This document shows positions 22,073-25,506 of a stretch of 25,506 nt of DNA, in pieces. Both the position numbers and the translations under genes were made by a program. The notes under the pieces were generated by a model. It did not search any database, had not been told where the DNA came from, and saw only the letters and a program-made list of their open reading frames with translations. Where the stretch lies: contig JADHRC010000006.1 in the NCBI GenBank assembly GCA_016777645.1, positions 1 through 25,506 on the forward strand, read 5' to 3'. Positions within the stretch are counted from its first letter, which is position 1. Each line of letters begins with the position of its first letter. Origin of the DNA: Alphaproteobacteria bacterium. GTDB lineage: Bacteria; Pseudomonadota; Alphaproteobacteria; Puniceispirillales; Marisalimonadaceae.

Positions 22073-23530
22073 TTAGATTATCTCATGATGTAAATTACAA
22101 GCATTAGCAAAATTTTTAAATCTTCTTATGTTTTCTTTGTCCATTAGCGCTTTTGCATCAGGGTTTATTTTACAAACAAGTTTATTATCTATAATTTTAA
22201 GTTTTAAATTTTCAAGGTTTTTAGGAAAACCTGCACAAAAAATATAAACAAACCGCAATCCTAAACCTATAGCATATGAAGAAGTTTTCTGCTCTTCAGA
22301 CAATAGATTAATAATTGATTGTTCTATTTGTTTTTTGTCTCTAAGCCCTACATATCTATGATAAACTACCCTAGCCATCCATATTCTTTCTATATGTGTT
22401 AAATCTCTTATTGGTAAAGATAGTATTTTATTTGCAGCCATATAACCCCTTAAATCGGGCTGTTCATCCCATGATATATCAGAGAGATACGTACTAATTT
22501 TAAATGCTTTTTTAAAACCTTTATTAGTAATTTTTTTTAGTATAGGGTTAAATAATTTTATAACCTTATTATGCATTCCTTTAAATCTTTGATTTCTAGC
22601 AAGAATTTTATAATGATCAACTGTATTAGAATTAGTTATAGTTTCTTCATTTAATTCAGCTATTAATCCATCTCTAATACTTGTTCCACTGATAGTTAAG
22701 CGGTTAATATTCGATTTTAATATCAAATTAATAATTATATTAGCTGCAGTTTCGATAGTATACTGTCTACTAGGCGGTATACCTAGAACTTCGACTTTGC
22801 TATCCGTTATTTTATCTAATAATATAATCGCCTTTTCTTTTTTGAAAGACAATCCATGTATTAAGTGTAAGGGATAATTATAATTTTTAATATAAGCAGA
22901 ACCAAACGCCCTGAAACTTCCACCGGTTCCATATAATGTTAAACCCTCTGCTTGCTTAAGCCACTTAACCTTATTCATTTGAGCTACTATTTCTTCATTA
23001 GAAAACTTTGATAAATGGCCAATATCTAAGCTGGAAGCATGAACTTTTATCCCATTATTTACAAGAATAAGTTCTAAACTTCCACCACCTAAATCAGCTA
23101 TTAGGCCATTTTCTATTCGCATGTAACTTAATAATCCTAGACATGCATATTCAGCTTCCTCTTTAGAAGATAAAACCCTAATCTTACTATTTAAAAGTTT
23201 TTCCGCAGGACGAATAAATTCATTAGCATTTATAGCATTTCTAACGGCTGCAGTTGCAACAGGAATCTGACTCTTTACTGACATTGATTTTATAATAAAT
23301 GCAAAACGCTTTATTGCAGACAAAGCTCTAGAAATTGATACGCTTGAGAGTTTTTTACCTTTTGTTACCCCTTCTCCAAGCCTACAATTGATTCTTTCAT
23401 TAAATAATGGAAAAGGATACTTACCATTTTGTGGGTAAATAACTAACCTAATTGAGTTAGAACCTATATCAATTATTGCTAATTTACCCTTAGATAATTT
23501 TTTATCAAAACTTAATGCTAGTTCGTTCAT
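22073..23530 (-). CDS. ppx: Exopolyphosphatase / guanosine pentaphosphate phosphohydrolase (Ppx/GppA)
   Basis: This 485-residue member of the ASKHA superfamily has phosphate-1 motif LAIIDIGSNSIRLVIY (17-32), ATAAVRNAINA (93-103), catalytic-type glutamate E125 in SSKEEAEYACLG, phosphate-2 motif IADLGGGSLELILV (144-157) and LYGTGGSFRAFG. A C-terminal helical HD-like domain follows. It hydrolyses terminal phosphate from polyphosphate chains, and possibly pppGpp. The start overlaps the ppk stop by 4 bases (ATGA), so synthesis and breakdown of polyphosphate are translationally coupled, a common arrangement. The length is close to that of other alphaproteobacterial Ppx. No membrane segment or signal peptide is present. 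Confidence 0.94.
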   Translation of the reverse strand: MNELALSFDKKLSKGKLAIIDIGSNSIRLVIYPQNGKYPFPLFNERINCRLGEGVTKGKKLSSVSISRALSAIKRFAFIIKSMSVKSQIPVATAAVRNAINANEFIRPAEKLLNSKIRVLSSKEEAEYACLGLLSYMRIENGLIADLGGGSLELILVNNGIKVHASSLDIGHLSKFSNEEIVAQMNKVKWLKQAEGLTLYGTGGSFRAFGSAYIKNYNYPLHLIHGLSFKKEKAIILLDKITDSKVEVLGIPPSRQYTIETAANIIINLILKSNINRLTISGTSIRDGLIAELNEETITNSNTVDHYKILARNQRFKGMHNKVIKLFNPILKKITNKGFKKAFKISTYLSDISWDEQPDLRGYMAANKILSLPIRDLTHIERIWMARVVYHRYVGLRDKKQIEQSIINLLSEEQKTSSYAIGLGLRFVYIFCAGFPKNLENLKLKIIDNKLVCKINPDAKALMDKENIRRFKNFANACNLHHEII

Positions 23531-25506
23531 GTTTGAATTTTAGCTAAGCTTCCCTGACCTGACAAACTTGGGTTATTCATGAAATATGTATGAGCACAAA
23601 ATAAATTAACACTTTCTTCATATTTATAGTATTCACCAAATTCGTTAAGTATCCAAGAATTTTTTCTGTCATTTATTATTGCAGGTAGTACTTGTGATAA
23701 AACCTGACTCCTTACTGTCTGGTTTTCCAAAGGAATAAAAGCTTCAACTCTATGATATAAATTTCGAGGCATTATATCAGCAGATGCAATATAGACTAAA
23801 TTACTATCATCTTGAAATTTACCTTTATTTGCAAATACATAAATCCTACCATGTTCTAAAAATCTTCCTATAATTGCAGTAACAGTGATATTTTCTGACA
23901 TACCTGTTACATTGGGACGTAAACAACAAATTCCTCTTACCATCAAATGAATTTTCACGCCTACATTAGACGCCTCATAAAATTTTTCGATGACTTTTTG
24001 ATCAACAATCGCATTACATTTAATCCAAATGCCACTTTCTAAACCGTTTTTACAATTCTTTATTTCTTGATCAATTTTATCAATTAGCCAATTAAAAGAA
24101 TAGTTTGGTGAAATAATCATTTTATTTAATTTTTTTGGTTGAACATGACTAGTCAGGAAGTTGAAAACCGATCTTGCATCTTCACAAATATTTTTATCAT
24201 TAGTAAATAGAGAAAAGTCTGTATAAATTTTAGCAGTGTAAGGATGATAATTACCAGTACCGCAGTGAGCGTAAGAAACAAGTTTTTTACCTTCTCTCCT
24301 TGTTATTAGAGATAGCTTAGCGTGAACCTTCAAATCTACTAGGCCATAAGCAACTTGTGCTCCAGCTTTCTCTAAATTTCTAGCCAGCTGCACATTATTT
24401 TCTTCATCAAACCTTGCCTTCAACTCAATAACAGCAATTACAGATTTACCTGCTTCTGCAGCTGCAACCAGAGCTTGCACTATTGGTGAATCAGGAGAGG
24501 TTCGATATAGAGTTTGCCTTATAGTTAATACATTTTTATCGAGTGCCGCTTGCTGAAGTAAGCTCAAAACAACATCAAAACTTTCATAAGGATGGTGCAC
24601 AATTATTTCTTTATGTTTAATGGCTGAAAAACAATCTCCTTTAAAGTCTAAAATCCTTTGGGGCATTCTAGGCTTATAAGGTTCAAATAAATTTTCCTTA
24701 GGGAGGTTATCTATGATTTCAGAAAAATCACTTAAACCAACATAACCTTCTGCAACATATATATGGTCGTCAGAAATATTTAACTCTCTTGTTAGAAGTT
24801 TTTGAGAGGCTTTGGATAAGTCATGAGAAAAAATTAATGAAACTACTCCACCTCTTTTTCTTGCTCTAATTGCAGATTCAAACTGTCCAATCAAATCATC
24901 AGCTTCATCATCTATTTCGATTTCAGCATCCCTTATTACCCTAAACATTCCTGATTTTAATAATTTATATTCTGGGTAAATTAAATTTACAAATTTTGTT
25001 ACCAAAGACTCTAGCATTGCATATTGTTGCTGTTCTCCTGGCAAACGAATAAACCTATTAATATTATCTGGAAGAAGTATTACGCAATTTTTATTAATAC
25101 CGTTTGTGTCTTTCATTTCCATTAAAACGCATTTTCCTTTATTTTGGATAAAAGGAAAAGGATGTGCAGGATCTAAAGTGGTTGGTGTCAAGAGAGGTAG
25201 AATATTTTGTTCATAATATTCTTCAAGCCATTTTAATTGCTCTTTACTCCATTCGGTTTCAGTTAGAATTGAAATTTCATGATTATTTTGGTTTTTTAAT
25301 AAATATTTTAAACATTCTTGTTGTTTATTTTTTAAATCCTTAGATGCGTTAAGAACCGTTTTTAAAAGTTCGTCTGCCCTCATTCCAGTCTCAGGAATTA
25401 TTTTATAGCCTTGACTTGTTAATTGAACTAGACCAGCTATCCTTACCATATAAAATTCATCTAAGTTTTCTGAGGAAATAGTTATAAATCTTAATCTTTC
25501 TCCAAA
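23527..25506 (-). CDS. ppk: Polyphosphate kinase 1, lacking its N-terminus at the window edge
   Basis: The frame is open to the right edge, giving 659 visible residues of a protein usually near 700. The first visible residues, ERLRFITISSENLDEFYMVR, are the end of the conserved N-terminal helical domain, so the true start lies outside; the in-frame ATG at 25449 (MVRIAGL) is internal. The enzyme transfers phosphate from ATP to growing polyphosphate through a phosphohistidine. Counting from that internal Met, the two catalytic histidines are H376 (LKVHAKLSLITRRE) and H533 (FLEHGRIYVFANKG). They are 157 residues apart, as in the Escherichia coli enzyme (435 and 592). YRTSPDSPIV, ELKARFDEENN and VYIASADIMPRNL are also typical. 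It overlaps ppx by 4 bases. Confidence 0.96.
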   Translation of the reverse strand, partial: FGERLRFITISSENLDEFYMVRIAGLVQLTSQGYKIIPETGMRADELLKTVLNASKDLKNKQQECLKYLLKNQNNHEISILTETEWSKEQLKWLEEYYEQNILPLLTPTTLDPAHPFPFIQNKGKCVLMEMKDTNGINKNCVILLPDNINRFIRLPGEQQQYAMLESLVTKFVNLIYPEYKLLKSGMFRVIRDAEIEIDDEADDLIGQFESAIRARKRGGVVSLIFSHDLSKASQKLLTRELNISDDHIYVAEGYVGLSDFSEIIDNLPKENLFEPYKPRMPQRILDFKGDCFSAIKHKEIIVHHPYESFDVVLSLLQQAALDKNVLTIRQTLYRTSPDSPIVQALVAAAEAGKSVIAVIELKARFDEENNVQLARNLEKAGAQVAYGLVDLKVHAKLSLITRREGKKLVSYAHCGTGNYHPYTAKIYTDFSLFTNDKNICEDARSVFNFLTSHVQPKKLNKMIISPNYSFNWLIDKIDQEIKNCKNGLESGIWIKCNAIVDQKVIEKFYEASNVGVKIHLMVRGICCLRPNVTGMSENITVTAIIGRFLEHGRIYVFANKGKFQDDSNLVYIASADIMPRNLYHRVEAFIPLENQTVRSQVLSQVLPAIINDRKNSWILNEFGEYYKYEESVNLFCAHTYFMNNPSLSGQGSLAKIQT

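Noticed and set aside
1..25506. tRNA or rRNA genes, CRISPR arrays, insertion sequences, dedicated phage-defence genes
   Set aside because: I checked the intergenic gaps by eye on both strands and found no cloverleaf, repeat-spacer pattern, transposase or terminal repeats; divergent or very short cases could be missed.

Overview
The window is a dense, AT-rich chromosomal segment from an alphaproteobacterium, most likely a marine, streamlined lineage. The evidence is an Irr-type Fur regulator with a matching iron-control element, a PlcP/glycosyltransferase lipid-remodelling pair, a priA / transaldolase / xerC neighbourhood, several 4-bp start/stop overlaps and convergent genes that touch or overlap. 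I cannot resolve the genus. No rRNA, tRNA, CRISPR array, insertion sequence or phage gene is visible. Both ends cut through genes: priA on the left and ppk on the right, both on the minus strand.

Layout. (1) 1-2600: the 5' part of priA (minus), then tal-xerC (plus), closed by a perfect hairpin that can terminate transcription from both sides. (2) 2610-5242: katG and irr (minus). A 16/17 match to the Irr iron-control element lies between them, which suggests iron/haem-dependent control of the catalase-peroxidase. (3) 5376-7710: an amidase and a Blh-type metallo-beta-lactamase-fold persulfide dioxygenase (plus). (4) 7702-11389: a minus-strand catabolic cluster of an FAH-family sugar-acid dehydratase-like enzyme, an AMACR/CaiB-family protein and an omega-amino-acid aminotransferase. 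(5) 11493-13921: NIPSNAP protein, glutathione S-transferase, a small very basic protein and a beta-hydroxyacid dehydrogenase (plus). (6) 13927-17980: a flavin monooxygenase, then a plcP-like phosphoesterase overlapping a one-piece fusion of a GT4 glycosyltransferase and diacylglycerol kinase (minus), with a Pho-box-like sequence just upstream of plcP. (7) 18074-19637: an MhpD-type hydratase and a TauE/SafE permease. (8) 19638-22072: a loose, decaying zone with the 3' relic of an ACR3 arsenite transporter, an intact exported choice-of-anchor-I beta-propeller gene and a broken COG0701-type permease. (9) 22073-25506: ppk-ppx (minus), for polyphosphate synthesis and breakdown.

The most striking unit is plcP with the glycosyltransferase-DgkA fusion. 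In the PlcP pathway, phospholipids are cut to diacylglycerol (DAG), which a glycosyltransferase turns into phosphorus-free glycolipid when phosphate is scarce. Here the competing DAG-consuming enzyme, DAG kinase, is fused to the glycosyltransferase, so one polypeptide could decide between glycolipid and return to phosphatidic acid. The Pho-box-like site and the nearby ppk-ppx pair fit a phosphorus theme, though ppk-ppx lies far enough away that the link may be coincidence.
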